From positions 1 to 64,000 of the forward strand of contig SVDN01000012.1 in assembly GCA_015057825.1 (NCBI GenBank): DNA of 64,000 nt, given 5' to 3'. A model generated the notes under the pieces. That model made no database searches, was not told the origin of the DNA, and saw nothing but the letters and a program-made list of their open reading frames with translations. This DNA is from Lachnospiraceae bacterium. GTDB lineage: Bacteria > Bacillota > Clostridia > Lachnospirales > Lachnospiraceae. Of the stretch, positions 34,967-44,183 are shown one piece after another (the stretch's first letter is position 1; every line of letters starts with the position of its first letter). A program made the position numbers and the translations under genes.

Positions 34967-36556
34967 CTATTGATTTTTAAGCCTCTTTTTATATTCCGAA
35001 GGACTTATTCCATATCTTTCCTTAAAGGTGTCCACAAAACGTCTGGCATTGTTGTAGCCTACTTCAAATCCTATTTCGTATGCCTTCATATCACTGGTCA
35101 TGAGAAGATTTATTGCGGCTTCCATCCTTACGTCGGTTAAATAAGTTTTATAGTTTTTTCCGGTTTCTCTCTTAAACATTGCACTGAAATAGTTTTCGCT
35201 TACTGATGACATCTTAGCAAGCTGCTTCATTGTAATGTCTTCTTTATAGTTCTCCTTGATGTATTTCTTGATTTTTTCGATGGAGCTCTTGTCTCTGTGT
35301 TTTTCGGAATGACATATTTCCGCAGCTACGCTTTCGTAATATTTCATAACCGCCGCATGACATTCTCTGAATGTATCTTTTTCTTCCATCTCTTTTTGAA
35401 GGGCGTCCTGCAAGACATAAAAATCCGTTTTCAAAAGACGATAATTTGACAGTCTTACACCGATTTCCCCGGTAAAATACATAATTCTTGCTTTAACCGC
35501 ATACTCGTTTCCGTAGTGGATTTTCTTAAGCATTATAAGAAACATGTCCACGTTTTTAAGAAATTTTCCGTCTTTTGCCACTATGGACTTAAATATTTTT
35601 TCTATTCCGTCATTGTATGCGTTAAAAGGAATCTGAGGCTGCTTCTTTATATCCTTTGCATACATAATGTTTCTTTCCTCAAAAAAGTATGTATTAAAGG
35701 CTTTTATGGAAAGATGATATGTATCTTTAATGTCTTTTATATTTGTAACGATATTTCCTATGCCCATTCGAAGCTCCAATTCAAACTCCTTTTCCAAGGA
35801 GCTTCTTAAATCTTGGATATGCTTTTCAAAAAACACATTTTTGTCTTTTTTTTCGAATACGCAAATCATGCACATATATTCTTCTTCGTTTTTTACAATA
35901 AAGGCTTGTCCCTTCTTTTTCAAAACATCATAGAACTTGCTGAACAAAGAAAACTTTTTTAGCTGATATGTGGATAAAGACTGATTTTTAAGCCTTTTTA
36001 CATCTCCCGGCACAATACCCACTGTCAAGCCCACCAAAACCTTATCTTCCGCATCTATCTTTGCATCCTTAAAAGTTTCTATCAATCGCTCTTTATCAAA
36101 TTCACTTTCGGAATTGATGCTTTCTATAATGGACTCTATTTCGCCCTCACTCTCTCGGTTGAAAATATCGTAAACCGTAATCTTTTCTATAAGATTAACC
36201 GCTTTTTTTATGGAATTTTCCAAGTCTTTTGCACTTACCGGTTTTAAAAGATAGTCCACCGCCCCTTCGGACAAAGCTTCTTTTACATATACAAACTCTT
36301 GATAGCCGCTTATAAAGATAAATTTTACATCGTCAAAAGCTTCTTCTTTCAGTTTTTTTGCAACTTCTATACCTGTCATTTCAGGCATTTTCACATCGCT
36401 TATGACGATATCCGGCTTAAACTCTATTATTTTTTCATATAAAGTTTTTCCATCCTCGGCGGTTGCCACAAGCTCCATGTCAAGCTCTTCTAAGTTAATC
36501 ATTTTTATAAGGCCGTTTAAAATAACCTTTTCATCATCTGCTATTATCAGCTTCAT
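34967..36556 (-). CDS. Response regulator with AraC-type output domain (YesN family)
   Basis: The 529-residue cytoplasmic regulator has a receiver domain (1-120) with acidic pocket DD at 7-8, phospho-acceptor Asp54 in DIVISDVKMPEMTG, and conserved Lys in LLKPVS. A long middle region follows (about 130-410), and the protein ends with a double helix-turn-helix of the AraC type (about 425-525; ITMKQLAKMSSVSENYF and GYNNARRFVDTFKERYGISPSEY). Such regulators generally control transport and polysaccharide genes. It is encoded 16 bp after its partner kinase. Confidence 0.93.
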   Translation of the reverse strand: MKLIIADDEKVILNGLIKMINLEELDMELVATAEDGKTLYEKIIEFKPDIVISDVKMPEMTGIEVAKKLKEEAFDDVKFIFISGYQEFVYVKEALSEGAVDYLLKPVSAKDLENSIKKAVNLIEKITVYDIFNRESEGEIESIIESINSESEFDKERLIETFKDAKIDAEDKVLVGLTVGIVPGDVKRLKNQSLSTYQLKKFSLFSKFYDVLKKKGQAFIVKNEEEYMCMICVFEKKDKNVFFEKHIQDLRSSLEKEFELELRMGIGNIVTNIKDIKDTYHLSIKAFNTYFFEERNIMYAKDIKKQPQIPFNAYNDGIEKIFKSIVAKDGKFLKNVDMFLIMLKKIHYGNEYAVKARIMYFTGEIGVRLSNYRLLKTDFYVLQDALQKEMEEKDTFRECHAAVMKYYESVAAEICHSEKHRDKSSIEKIKKYIKENYKEDITMKQLAKMSSVSENYFSAMFKRETGKNYKTYLTDVRMEAAINLLMTSDMKAYEIGFEVGYNNARRFVDTFKERYGISPSEYKKRLKNQ

Positions 36557-36572
36557 AATCCATATTCCTCAT

Positions 36573-38399
36573 TTAACTATCGTTATCTTGGTCTTCGGCC
36601 GATTTTTCGGTCCAAATCGGCAAGGTAAAGGTAACTATTGTTCCGGTATTTTCAAGGGATTGAATTTCATAGCCGTATTCGTCCCCGCAAGACAGCTTGA
36701 TTCTGTCGTATACATTTTTCATCCCCACGCTCAAATAGCCTTCCGGATCCGTGTAGCCCGGTTTTTTTACATTTAACACATCGTTGATGTGATTTATTTT
36801 GTCGGCGCTTATTCCTATACCGTTGTCCATAATGTTTATAATAAGCTTGTCTTTTTCCATATTGGCGGATAAAGCAACCGCTCCCCCGGACTTGTTCTTT
36901 ATTCCGTGTTTAACCGCATTTTCCACTATTGGTTGCAAGAGCATTTTCAAAATATATAATTTCGATATTTCATCGCTTATATTTATCTGCAATGTTATAT
37001 CGTTTTGATAACGAACTTTCAAAATCTTAAAGTATTCTTTAAGCATTTCCATCTCATCTGCCATCATTATACGCTCATTTTCGTTTCCTATTACGTATCT
37101 CAGCTGTGTTGCAAGGCTTTCCAAGAGCTCGGCTGTTTCTTTATCATTATTGTCCAAAGCCGTCATTCTTATTATGTCCAAAATATTATAAAGATAATGG
37201 GGCTTGATTTGCATTTTAAGTGCGTTAAGTTCGGCTTCTTTCCTGCAAATCGACGCAACATAAACCTCAGCTATATAGCGACGCAGGTCGTCCACCATTT
37301 TGTTAAAGCCTTCTCCGATTTCTTCAAATTCATCATTACTGTTGATTTCGGCCCTAACCTCAAGATCGCCTCCCCTTAACTTTTTCATTGCTTTCTTTAA
37401 GGCAACCACAGGCTTTGTTACGCTGTTTGAAAAATTCATATACAAAATACATATGGCAAACAAAACAAAGCTCACAACCAAAATCATTATAATTTGATTT
37501 TGGAAAAGTATTCCCGTAACTTCGCTTTTATCCACCGCCAGCATGGAATAATACGAGCAATTATCCAATTTTTCATAGAAAACAACTTTTCCCTTGTTAT
37601 ATATTATTCCGTTGTCGGCCAATTCACCATTTATATAGTTTTTCAACGAATCGTTTCCATCCACATAGTTTGATTCGTCACTGCTGTAAACATATCGTCC
37701 CGCAGTGGGATCGTATACGAAAAACTTCGCCTGAGGCGTGTTCATTTTTTCTTCTATTTCTTTAACGCTGTCAAGCTTTATATCAACATAATAACTTGCG
37801 ATTACATCTTTTCCCGCCCCGGATACGCTCCTGATGTCGGTTATGTTTCTGAAAAGACTGATTATAAAATCGTCGGTTCCGGCAGTTAAAGCGCTTTCAT
37901 CCGTTGCCGCAAATATATTAAGTTTTGTAAGGCTCGTTCCTATTTCCGGCATAAAAGCCGTAAAAAATTCTTCTGCACCTTTGTTTTTTAAAGTTTTTCC
38001 TTGATCTCGATAAAAGCTGTATATATTGCCCTTATAATCCACCATTCTTTCGGAGGATACAAAATCGTTTTGTTCCGCATAGGATTGCATCATCTTGCCA
38101 ATGTAAAGATTTTTGTCGTGATCTTCAATACTTTCATCTTTTAAAACATCAATAAGAGAGATGCCCTCCGACTCATAGTCATAAAGTTTGGCCATTATTT
38201 CGTCGGCTGCGGTTATTAAATCTTCCACATTTTTGGCAAAATATGAGTTTATTTGGGAATAATTGTTTTCCATTACCTTGGAGGATTTGGTTGTGTAATG
38301 AGCATAAAAAACTATTCCGAATACTATAAGGGGAAGCATTCCGAAGATCAAAAATCCCATTGTAAGTTTTCTGAAGGTGGATAGTCTGATTTTTTTCAT
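36573..38399 (-). CDS. Sensor histidine kinase, YesM family
   Basis: The 608-residue membrane kinase has one helix near residues 12-35, an extracytoplasmic sensor of about 260 residues, a second helix near 300-320, a HAMP domain, and a kinase core. The H-box is IKPHYLYNILDIIRM (His in the first position of the YesM-type pattern KPHFLYN), and the ATP-binding domain has ENAVKHG and MDNGIGIS. It should phosphorylate the YesN-type regulator encoded just downstream. A solute-binding protein is encoded 7 bp upstream and may present a sugar to its sensor domain. Confidence 0.94.
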   Translation of the reverse strand: MKKIRLSTFRKLTMGFLIFGMLPLIVFGIVFYAHYTTKSSKVMENNYSQINSYFAKNVEDLITAADEIMAKLYDYESEGISLIDVLKDESIEDHDKNLYIGKMMQSYAEQNDFVSSERMVDYKGNIYSFYRDQGKTLKNKGAEEFFTAFMPEIGTSLTKLNIFAATDESALTAGTDDFIISLFRNITDIRSVSGAGKDVIASYYVDIKLDSVKEIEEKMNTPQAKFFVYDPTAGRYVYSSDESNYVDGNDSLKNYINGELADNGIIYNKGKVVFYEKLDNCSYYSMLAVDKSEVTGILFQNQIIMILVVSFVLFAICILYMNFSNSVTKPVVALKKAMKKLRGGDLEVRAEINSNDEFEEIGEGFNKMVDDLRRYIAEVYVASICRKEAELNALKMQIKPHYLYNILDIIRMTALDNNDKETAELLESLATQLRYVIGNENERIMMADEMEMLKEYFKILKVRYQNDITLQINISDEISKLYILKMLLQPIVENAVKHGIKNKSGGAVALSANMEKDKLIINIMDNGIGISADKINHINDVLNVKKPGYTDPEGYLSVGMKNVYDRIKLSCGDEYGYEIQSLENTGTIVTFTLPIWTEKSAEDQDNDS

Positions 38400-38405
38400 A
38401 TATTC

Positions 38406-39695
38406 CTAATCCTCCGCTTCGTACTTATCCCAAAGGATCTCGCAATTTTGCATAGTAGTTTCGATGCTTTGTTTGTTTGAAAGCATATTGGAAATTTCAA
38501 TCAGCATATCATTTTCAAAGCCTTCCGGAGTATCTTCATTTCCTATAAATCCGTAAATATGGTTCTCATTGTTTTTAAATCCCGAATAAATCTGTTCTTC
38601 TATTCCGGATAAATTCTCAAGTTTAGCGTTGTTTGTGGTTGGAAATGAATATATGCCCCTGTACAATTCTTCATAGTTGTTTTCTTCGTAGATAAACTCC
38701 AAAAACTTGCACGCCGCCTCCAGCTTCTTTTCATCTTCGGCGCAAGAACTTGTAATGGCAAAATATGTATCTTTGTTTTCATCTATATAAACGTTTCCCT
38801 CATCATCGGGAAGATAGAACCATCCCGTTTCAACCTTGTTATCCATACTTGCCACTATTTTTGCGGTCCAAGGCCCCGTATATATCATGGCAATATCTCC
38901 GTGGGACATCATGTAAGGAAGACTTCCGTCCTTTACGCTGAGCCAGTTTTCTTCTATGTAACCCTGCTCAAACAGATTTTTCATATGGGAAAACATATTG
39001 TATATTTCTTCATCATTCCACGAGCACTCACCCCTTGCGCATTTTTTAAGCCAATCGGGATCTTTTGAAAGTACATCGCTTCTGAAATAATGATTTAACA
39101 AATACTCCATATGCCAAAGCTCCACTCCCGCGCAGCCTATGGCTTTTTGACCATTTGCCTTTAAAGTTTCGCATATATTTATAAATTCATCATAGTTTGA
39201 AGGAATTTGAATACCAAGGCTTTCAAATATTTCTTTGTTGTAAAGAACGCCCGATGTTGTGTTTACCGCTCCCAAGGCATACGGAATATTGTTTACATAA
39301 TATAGATTATCATCAGTCACCAAAGTCCTGACATCTTCGGGTAATTCTGCAATATAGCCTTCATTTACGTAGGAATAAGGCATTTTAAGCTGCAAGACAT
39401 CTCCAAGCTCATCTCTTGCAATAAGCTTGTTTAAGAAGTTTTCGTATACCGTATCTTCATAATGTGTTGTATAGTCGATTTTGATATTTGGATTTTCTTC
39501 TTCAAAGCGCTCAATCAAGTCTTCTATTTGTGAATTCCACTGAGCATTTTGAAAGGCGTAGACAAACTTTATTGTGACCGCATCACTGCTTACGTTTTTT
39601 GAAGGATTAAACAAAAACGGAATACATAATGCGAATGCAATTACAGCTAACATCAACGCTATAACCAAAAAAATATTTTTTCTTTCCATCGGCAT
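38406..39695 (-). CDS. Extracellular solute-binding protein, family 1
   Basis: The protein has about 429 residues. A hydrophobic N-terminal segment (ERKNIFLVIALMLAVIAFALC) exports or anchors it; there is no normal lipobox. The rest has the fold pattern of MalE-like receptors (EEDLIERFEEENPNIKIDYTT-like start and the NGQKAIGCAGVELWHMEYLLN region). The ATG at 39695 follows AGGG; the ATG at 39689 is also possible. A GTG at 39722 lies at the expected transcription start and is rejected. No permease or ATPase gene is beside it, and a YesM/YesN pair follows at 7 bp, so it may work as a sensor accessory. Confidence 0.88.
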   Translation of the reverse strand: MPMERKNIFLVIALMLAVIAFALCIPFLFNPSKNVSSDAVTIKFVYAFQNAQWNSQIEDLIERFEEENPNIKIDYTTHYEDTVYENFLNKLIARDELGDVLQLKMPYSYVNEGYIAELPEDVRTLVTDDNLYYVNNIPYALGAVNTTSGVLYNKEIFESLGIQIPSNYDEFINICETLKANGQKAIGCAGVELWHMEYLLNHYFRSDVLSKDPDWLKKCARGECSWNDEEIYNMFSHMKNLFEQGYIEENWLSVKDGSLPYMMSHGDIAMIYTGPWTAKIVASMDNKVETGWFYLPDDEGNVYIDENKDTYFAITSSCAEDEKKLEAACKFLEFIYEENNYEELYRGIYSFPTTNNAKLENLSGIEEQIYSGFKNNENHIYGFIGNEDTPEGFENDMLIEISNMLSNKQSIETTMQNCEILWDKYEAED

Positions 39696-39730
39696 ATTTC
39701 CCTGTTTTTTCTTGTATTTCACTGTATTTA

Positions 39731-39759
39731 ATTATACGGCAAATGGCTTGTGCTTTCAA
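39731..39759 (-). promoter_or_regulatory. Promoter of the solute-binding protein/YesM/YesN operon
   Basis: TTGAAA (39754-39759) and a perfect TATAAT (39731-39736) are 17 bp apart on the minus strand, giving a start near 39724. Confidence 0.7.
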
Positions 39760-39771
39760 TAAACACAAGCC
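39745..39771. promoter_or_regulatory. Inverted repeat surrounding the -35 box
   Basis: GGCTTGTG (39745-39752) and CACAAGCC (39764-39771) are perfect 8 bp inverted arms with the TTGAAA box in the centre. It could be a repressor operator, or a weak terminator of the VOC operon, though there is no T run behind it. Confidence 0.45.
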
Positions 39772-39810
39772 AAATACGCTAATTGTATATATTATAAAAG
39801 GTCAAGGGTT

Positions 39811-40215
39811 TTATTTTTGGATGAATTCTATCAATACACCATCCGGATCCCTTACAAACATTACTGCATCCGTCCCCATAGTAACTTCATGGGCAATATC
39901 CACATTGTTTGCAACGAATCCTTCTTTTAATGCTTTCATATCATCGGTTAAGAAAGCAACGTGTTTTGTTCCGACTGTTTGAAGGTCGGTATTAGGCATC
40001 TTTCTGTCTTCCGGAATATCCTTTGGTTCATCATATTGAAAAAGTTCAAGTTCAAAGCCGTCTTTTCCCACAAAACAAATTCTTGCTTTTAACGGTGGGG
40101 CATAGTCATCGCTTATAAGCTCAAAACCCAAATTCTTTTTATACCAGTCCAATGACTTTTCCATGTTTTTTACGCTGATTCCGACGTGAAGGGCTTTCTT
40201 TACATTTTCTACCAT
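39811..40215 (-). CDS. VOC (glyoxalase/dioxygenase fold) protein
   Basis: The 134-residue protein has two beta-alpha-beta-beta-beta modules. The four usual metal ligands seem present: His10 in ALHVGISV, Glu in FELELF, His in GTKHVAFL and Glu in VLIEFI near the end. Members include glyoxalase I, methylmalonyl-CoA epimerase, extradiol dioxygenases and fosfomycin-resistance proteins, so the reaction cannot be named. GAGGAAG precedes the ATG. It is the last gene of the four-gene operon with the beta-helix protein, the MFS transporter and the MDR oxidoreductase, so an isomerase, epimerase or lyase role in that pathway is a reasonable guess. Confidence 0.88.
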   Translation of the reverse strand: MVENVKKALHVGISVKNMEKSLDWYKKNLGFELISDDYAPPLKARICFVGKDGFELELFQYDEPKDIPEDRKMPNTDLQTVGTKHVAFLTDDMKALKEGFVANNVDIAHEVTMGTDAVMFVRDPDGVLIEFIQK

Positions 40216-40232
40216 AGTTTCTTCCTCTTTTC

Positions 40233-41642
40233 TTAGGCTTCTTTAACAATAAGCTTGCCGCCGCTTGCCAAAGTATACTCTCCCGAACTTCCGGCTATTG
40301 CATTGATTGTTACGCCATTTAAAGCATCTATCTGAGCAATATTTACTTCGCTTGTAAGTACAACGCAAGAATCCGCGGTTGCTGTCCATTTGCTGCCTGT
40401 GCCTATGCAAAGATTTGCATTTTTGATTGCACCCGTAAGCTGGGCACTTTCAAGATCAACCCACATGTCTCTTGATGTATCTTCGTGGATAAGATCGCCT
40501 TTTGCTTCCATATCTGTCATAAAAACATTTACACCGTATACAGGCTTTGTTACCTTTGTTGTACAAGGGTCGTCATTTACAACGGAATGAACCAAAATTC
40601 CCGCTTCCGATTCGATTTTTACATCGTTTAAGTCAACAATGATATTGTGGCTTTTTACTTTTACGCACTCGTCTTTTGTGTGGATTTCGCCGCCGTTTAC
40701 GTTTACTTGCGCAACCTCTTCTTCCCAACCGTTTACGCAGTGGCTAAGTGCAAAGTAGCTACCGCAATCAGCATAACAATCGTTAAATGTCATATCCGAA
40801 TTGCCCGCAAGTATTGCTGCCATTCTTGCCATATCGAAGTTACAGTTGTTGAAGAAGTCGTGACATCCCGGATCTGAATATGCACCGTAACCGTTTTTCG
40901 TGCAAACGATGTCGCAGTCGTTGGCTTCCAAGTATACATATCCTTCCGAGCTTTCCGTTGAAAGTGCTGCCCATCCGTCACATATAATTTTTGAATTATA
41001 AAAATATGTTGATGAATTGGACATTGAACAATGAGTTCTTGTATTTCCGTCCATTTCAAGTGGTGGCGGTGGAGTGCTCATAAGTGCTGAAGGTCTTTCA
41101 ATTCCCTCACCGTAAGGAATACCGTGAGTTGTAATGATTGAGTCATATACTTTGAGTACTGCTCCTTCTTCCGCTGCGGTTGCGTATCTTGTACGACCGC
41201 TTGTATCTATTACCGCATCTTTAATTGTAAGTTTTGCATTGTATTTTGCGCTTGCTCCGCTTGCCGGACCACCGATACCCTGACCATCGCCCGCAAGGCT
41301 TATGTATGCTGTGTCAACAGTTACATCGGTTCCGGCACCTTCTGCATAGATAGCGCCTTCATTTCCTTTATAAGCTACAACTTTAAGATTTTTTACTTCG
41401 TTGTCGGAAACTTTTCCGCCGTATCTGACTGACTTGTTTGATGTTGCTTCATCAAACTTGCCATCTTTAAAGTGAACTGCCGCTATAGCGTCATCCGCCG
41501 GGGCAAACCAGTTGATTTTTGGTTTGCCCGGGTTTAAGACTGCATTTACGCCTTCAATGATATCTGCCATTGTAAGCATATTTTTTGATTCTTCTCTCAG
41601 CGGTTTGTTCACCTGTTTTCCTTTAATAATAACAGGTTCCAT
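40233..41642 (-). CDS. Signal-less beta-helix protein related to the 28792-30945 lipoprotein
   Basis: The 469-residue protein has no signal peptide, although its sequence is the repeated-strand type of a parallel beta-helix, rich in Gly, Asn, Asp, Thr and Cys. It has an N-terminal helical part (LTMADIIEGVNAVL). Stretches align with the surface lipoprotein: PPPPLEMDGNTR with PPWILGITGGSR, GWAALSTES with AWAVLSTDD, GYGAYSDPG with GYGTYAIGD, and FNNCNFDMARMAAILAGNS with FYGTTFTGVTYATILTGGK. Many cysteines suggest a reducing, cytoplasmic setting. Beta-helix enzymes are often lyases or isomerases, but I can name no catalytic residue. Its operon (MDR oxidoreductase, MFS carrier, VOC protein) looks catabolic. 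The family is not known to me. Confidence 0.75.
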   Translation of the reverse strand: MEPVIIKGKQVNKPLREESKNMLTMADIIEGVNAVLNPGKPKINWFAPADDAIAAVHFKDGKFDEATSNKSVRYGGKVSDNEVKNLKVVAYKGNEGAIYAEGAGTDVTVDTAYISLAGDGQGIGGPASGASAKYNAKLTIKDAVIDTSGRTRYATAAEEGAVLKVYDSIITTHGIPYGEGIERPSALMSTPPPPLEMDGNTRTHCSMSNSSTYFYNSKIICDGWAALSTESSEGYVYLEANDCDIVCTKNGYGAYSDPGCHDFFNNCNFDMARMAAILAGNSDMTFNDCYADCGSYFALSHCVNGWEEEVAQVNVNGGEIHTKDECVKVKSHNIIVDLNDVKIESEAGILVHSVVNDDPCTTKVTKPVYGVNVFMTDMEAKGDLIHEDTSRDMWVDLESAQLTGAIKNANLCIGTGSKWTATADSCVVLTSEVNIAQIDALNGVTINAIAGSSGEYTLASGGKLIVKEA

Positions 41643-41677
41643 TTTTAAATCCTTTCAATATGCGTTGTTCGCATTAT

Positions 41678-42997
41678 TTATTGCTGTTTTTTACCGTAAG
41701 ATCTGTCTTCAAGGTTAGCATCTCTAATCTTAAGCATTGCAAATGTTGCAATAAGACCTACAATGATAACCGCGATTAAGATTCCGTATGCAAGGTTAGC
41801 TTTGCCCATGCTGATAAGTGTTACCATCATCATTGCTGCAAATGCCGAAGGTATAAGCTGGATAGCCATGATTACACGGTTAGCTGCCTGGTAGTCTCTA
41901 CGTCCGTATACATATGATGTAATACTTGGATGCATTGTAGGAACACCACCGGTCATGCATGCTACACCGAATCCCCAAACAATCATTGCAGGAATTGAGC
42001 CGCCTTCAGGCTGTACCATAAGTGCAATTACAGGAATTAATTCCGTAAGACCCAAGATAATTGATGCTTTAACAGAACCGATTTTGTCGTCTAAAAGTCC
42101 GAATATGTATGACATAGGAATACCGATTGCTGCGCCCATTGCAAGCCATTTTGTAGCCGAAAGCCAAACATCAAGTCCACCAAGTGACATATAACGAACT
42201 ACCATTGAACCCATACATGCATTAATGATAAACTGGAAAGCACCAAATGATATAATGAGTAACCAAGCTCTACCTTCGCTTAATACCTGTTTTACCGTAA
42301 GTGTTGAAGCTTCTCCCGCTTCCGATTTAGGTGGTTCGGAAGCACCATCAGGATAAAGTCCCACATCTTCAGGTGTGTTTTTAACAAAGATTGCAACTAC
42401 GATTGCGATTACTGCTACAATAATTGCTACACCTACATAGAAGATTCTGTAGTCACCGTTAAAGTTTTTGGCAATAACGTTTGTAAGACCCGCTGTACCA
42501 ACGATTGAGAAAAGCGGACTACCAAGTGTGATAATACCCATCATCTGACCACGTGCCTTAATAAACCAGCTTGCTACCAGCTGGAAGCCTGCCATCTGTA
42601 ATACCATACAACCACATCTTACGATGAATAATGAAATAAAGAATAATGGATAGCTTCCGTTTGCAACACCGCCGTTGCAGTTAAGACCGTTTGAAGCAAC
42701 GATTCCGAGTGTACCCAAAGCTGTAATAATCATAATTATTACGAGTGGTTTCTTCACTCCAAACTTAACAAAAAATGTACCGTAAACAAATGTAAGGGCG
42801 ATACATACGAAGTTACCTACCGTCATAGGAAGCTGTGTAAGTGTTGCCGACCATCCGCCGCCTTCTTCGTTTATGAAGGCCTGAATGATGTTGATCTGAT
42901 CGTTTTGAAGTCCCGAATAAAAGAACATGAAAACGATACCTAAAATTGCGAGTAACACGCCGTATCCGGCGAATCTGTGACTTTTCGTCTGTGCCAT
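41678..42997 (-). CDS. MFS transporter, oxalate/formate antiporter-like (OFA) family
   Basis: The 439-residue protein has twelve predicted membrane helices with a central hydrophilic loop (PDGASEPPKSEAGE). It resembles the OFA group of MFS carriers, which move small carboxylates; this group is also common beside catabolic genes in anaerobes, so the substrate could be a different organic acid. AAAGGAGGAG precedes the ATG at 42997; the ATG at 43018 overlaps the ribosome site and is rejected. It is the second gene of the operon, 56 bp after the MDR gene. Confidence 0.88.
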   Translation of the reverse strand: MAQTKSHRFAGYGVLLAILGIVFMFFYSGLQNDQINIIQAFINEEGGGWSATLTQLPMTVGNFVCIALTFVYGTFFVKFGVKKPLVIIMIITALGTLGIVASNGLNCNGGVANGSYPLFFISLFIVRCGCMVLQMAGFQLVASWFIKARGQMMGIITLGSPLFSIVGTAGLTNVIAKNFNGDYRIFYVGVAIIVAVIAIVVAIFVKNTPEDVGLYPDGASEPPKSEAGEASTLTVKQVLSEGRAWLLIISFGAFQFIINACMGSMVVRYMSLGGLDVWLSATKWLAMGAAIGIPMSYIFGLLDDKIGSVKASIILGLTELIPVIALMVQPEGGSIPAMIVWGFGVACMTGGVPTMHPSITSYVYGRRDYQAANRVIMAIQLIPSAFAAMMMVTLISMGKANLAYGILIAVIIVGLIATFAMLKIRDANLEDRSYGKKQQ

Positions 42998-43053
42998 TTT
43001 TTCTCCTCCTTTTTGCATCCGCTTAAATCGTGATGCAATACATGTGTTTTACA

Positions 43054-44100
43054 TTAACTCCACTTAATCAAACCGCCCGTAAGAGTCGGATCCATATTCC
43101 AAACATATTTGTCATATGCTTCCGGCATTTCTTCGAACTTAAACTCATGGCTGATGAGCGGATTGATATCAAGCTTTCCGTATTTAATAAGTTTTAAGAA
43201 AGCTTGAATATCCTCGTCGCTGGTCCAGCAGTCTTTGTTGTTGTAACGGTTAAGTGTGTCTCCCATTACCGGTGGCCATGTGCCTTTAATAAGTAAGTCG
43301 GCACGTTTAAGTTTGAACGGTTTCGAGTTTACATAAGTTCCGATAAGTGATGCGCCCTTTTGCATGATAGGGTCGTCAATCGGTGGCATCGCTTCACCGT
43401 GAACTTGTGAAATCATTACCAAACGTCCTCTTTCACCGATAAGCTCGGCTGCTTCCATTAATGGGCCTCTTGCGCCTGTTGCTTCAAAGATTACAGGGAG
43501 TCCGCCCCATCCAAGACTCTCTACCGCATTTTTAAGTCCTTCAGGATCTTTTTTGGAATTGATTGCAATATCAACACCCATTTTCTTTGCTGCATCAAGT
43601 CTTGCATCATCAAGGTCTGTTACGATTACCGGAAGAGCACCTGCTAACTTCGCAACCTGAGCGGTTATTGCGCCCACAAAGCCCTGGCCCAGTACCGCAC
43701 ATGGCTCGCCAAGCTGAAGGCCCGAACGTCTAAGGGCATACATACCTGTATGGCCAAGATTCCAAAATGCAGCCTGTCGAAGGTCTACTCCTTCAGGACA
43801 TTTTGTGCAGTTGAGCTCGTTCATAATGAGGTACTGAGCATGCTCACCGGTTGTTACTACATGGTCGCCCACTTTAAGATCGTATACTTCTTCACCTACT
43901 TCTATTACTTCTGCCGCCATGGCATAGCCGATGTTTGTAGGAAGAGGAACGATTGCGCCAACCATAAGACCTTTTTCCGTTCCCGGACTCATTGCGCTGT
44001 ATTTTGCTTTTAAAAGCACTTCGCCTTTACCCGGTTTCGGAAGATCTTTTTCCTTTAAAACAACTTTTTCCGGTTCGCAAACCGCATAAACTGTTTTCAT
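43054..44100 (-). CDS. MDR-family dehydrogenase lacking the usual zinc ligands
   Basis: The 348-residue protein has the GroES-like N-terminal domain and a Rossmann domain with AVLGQGFVGAITAQVAK and VTDLDDARLDAAKKMG, which should bind NAD(P)H. In place of the catalytic-zinc Cys and GHE motifs of alcohol dehydrogenases it has YSAMSPGTEKG and NIGYAMAAEV, and the four-Cys structural zinc loop is missing. This places it with the zinc-independent SPGTE-type MDR proteins. Substrate unknown. GGAGGATAAAAA precedes the ATG. It is the first gene of the operon with the MFS, beta-helix and VOC genes. Confidence 0.88.
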   Translation of the reverse strand: MKTVYAVCEPEKVVLKEKDLPKPGKGEVLLKAKYSAMSPGTEKGLMVGAIVPLPTNIGYAMAAEVIEVGEEVYDLKVGDHVVTTGEHAQYLIMNELNCTKCPEGVDLRQAAFWNLGHTGMYALRRSGLQLGEPCAVLGQGFVGAITAQVAKLAGALPVIVTDLDDARLDAAKKMGVDIAINSKKDPEGLKNAVESLGWGGLPVIFEATGARGPLMEAAELIGERGRLVMISQVHGEAMPPIDDPIMQKGASLIGTYVNSKPFKLKRADLLIKGTWPPVMGDTLNRYNNKDCWTSDEDIQAFLKLIKYGKLDINPLISHEFKFEEMPEAYDKYVWNMDPTLTGGLIKWS

Positions 44101-44183
44101 TTTTTATCCTCCTTTTATCGATATGAAATCGCTTTAGTTGATAGCCTTATTTTTTCACATTTGGGAGCCTGTTCGAATGCAAC

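Noticed and set aside
39696-39722. GTG start of the solute-binding protein at 39722
   Set aside because: It lies at the predicted transcription start and has no ribosome site; ATGs at 39695 and 39689 fit better.
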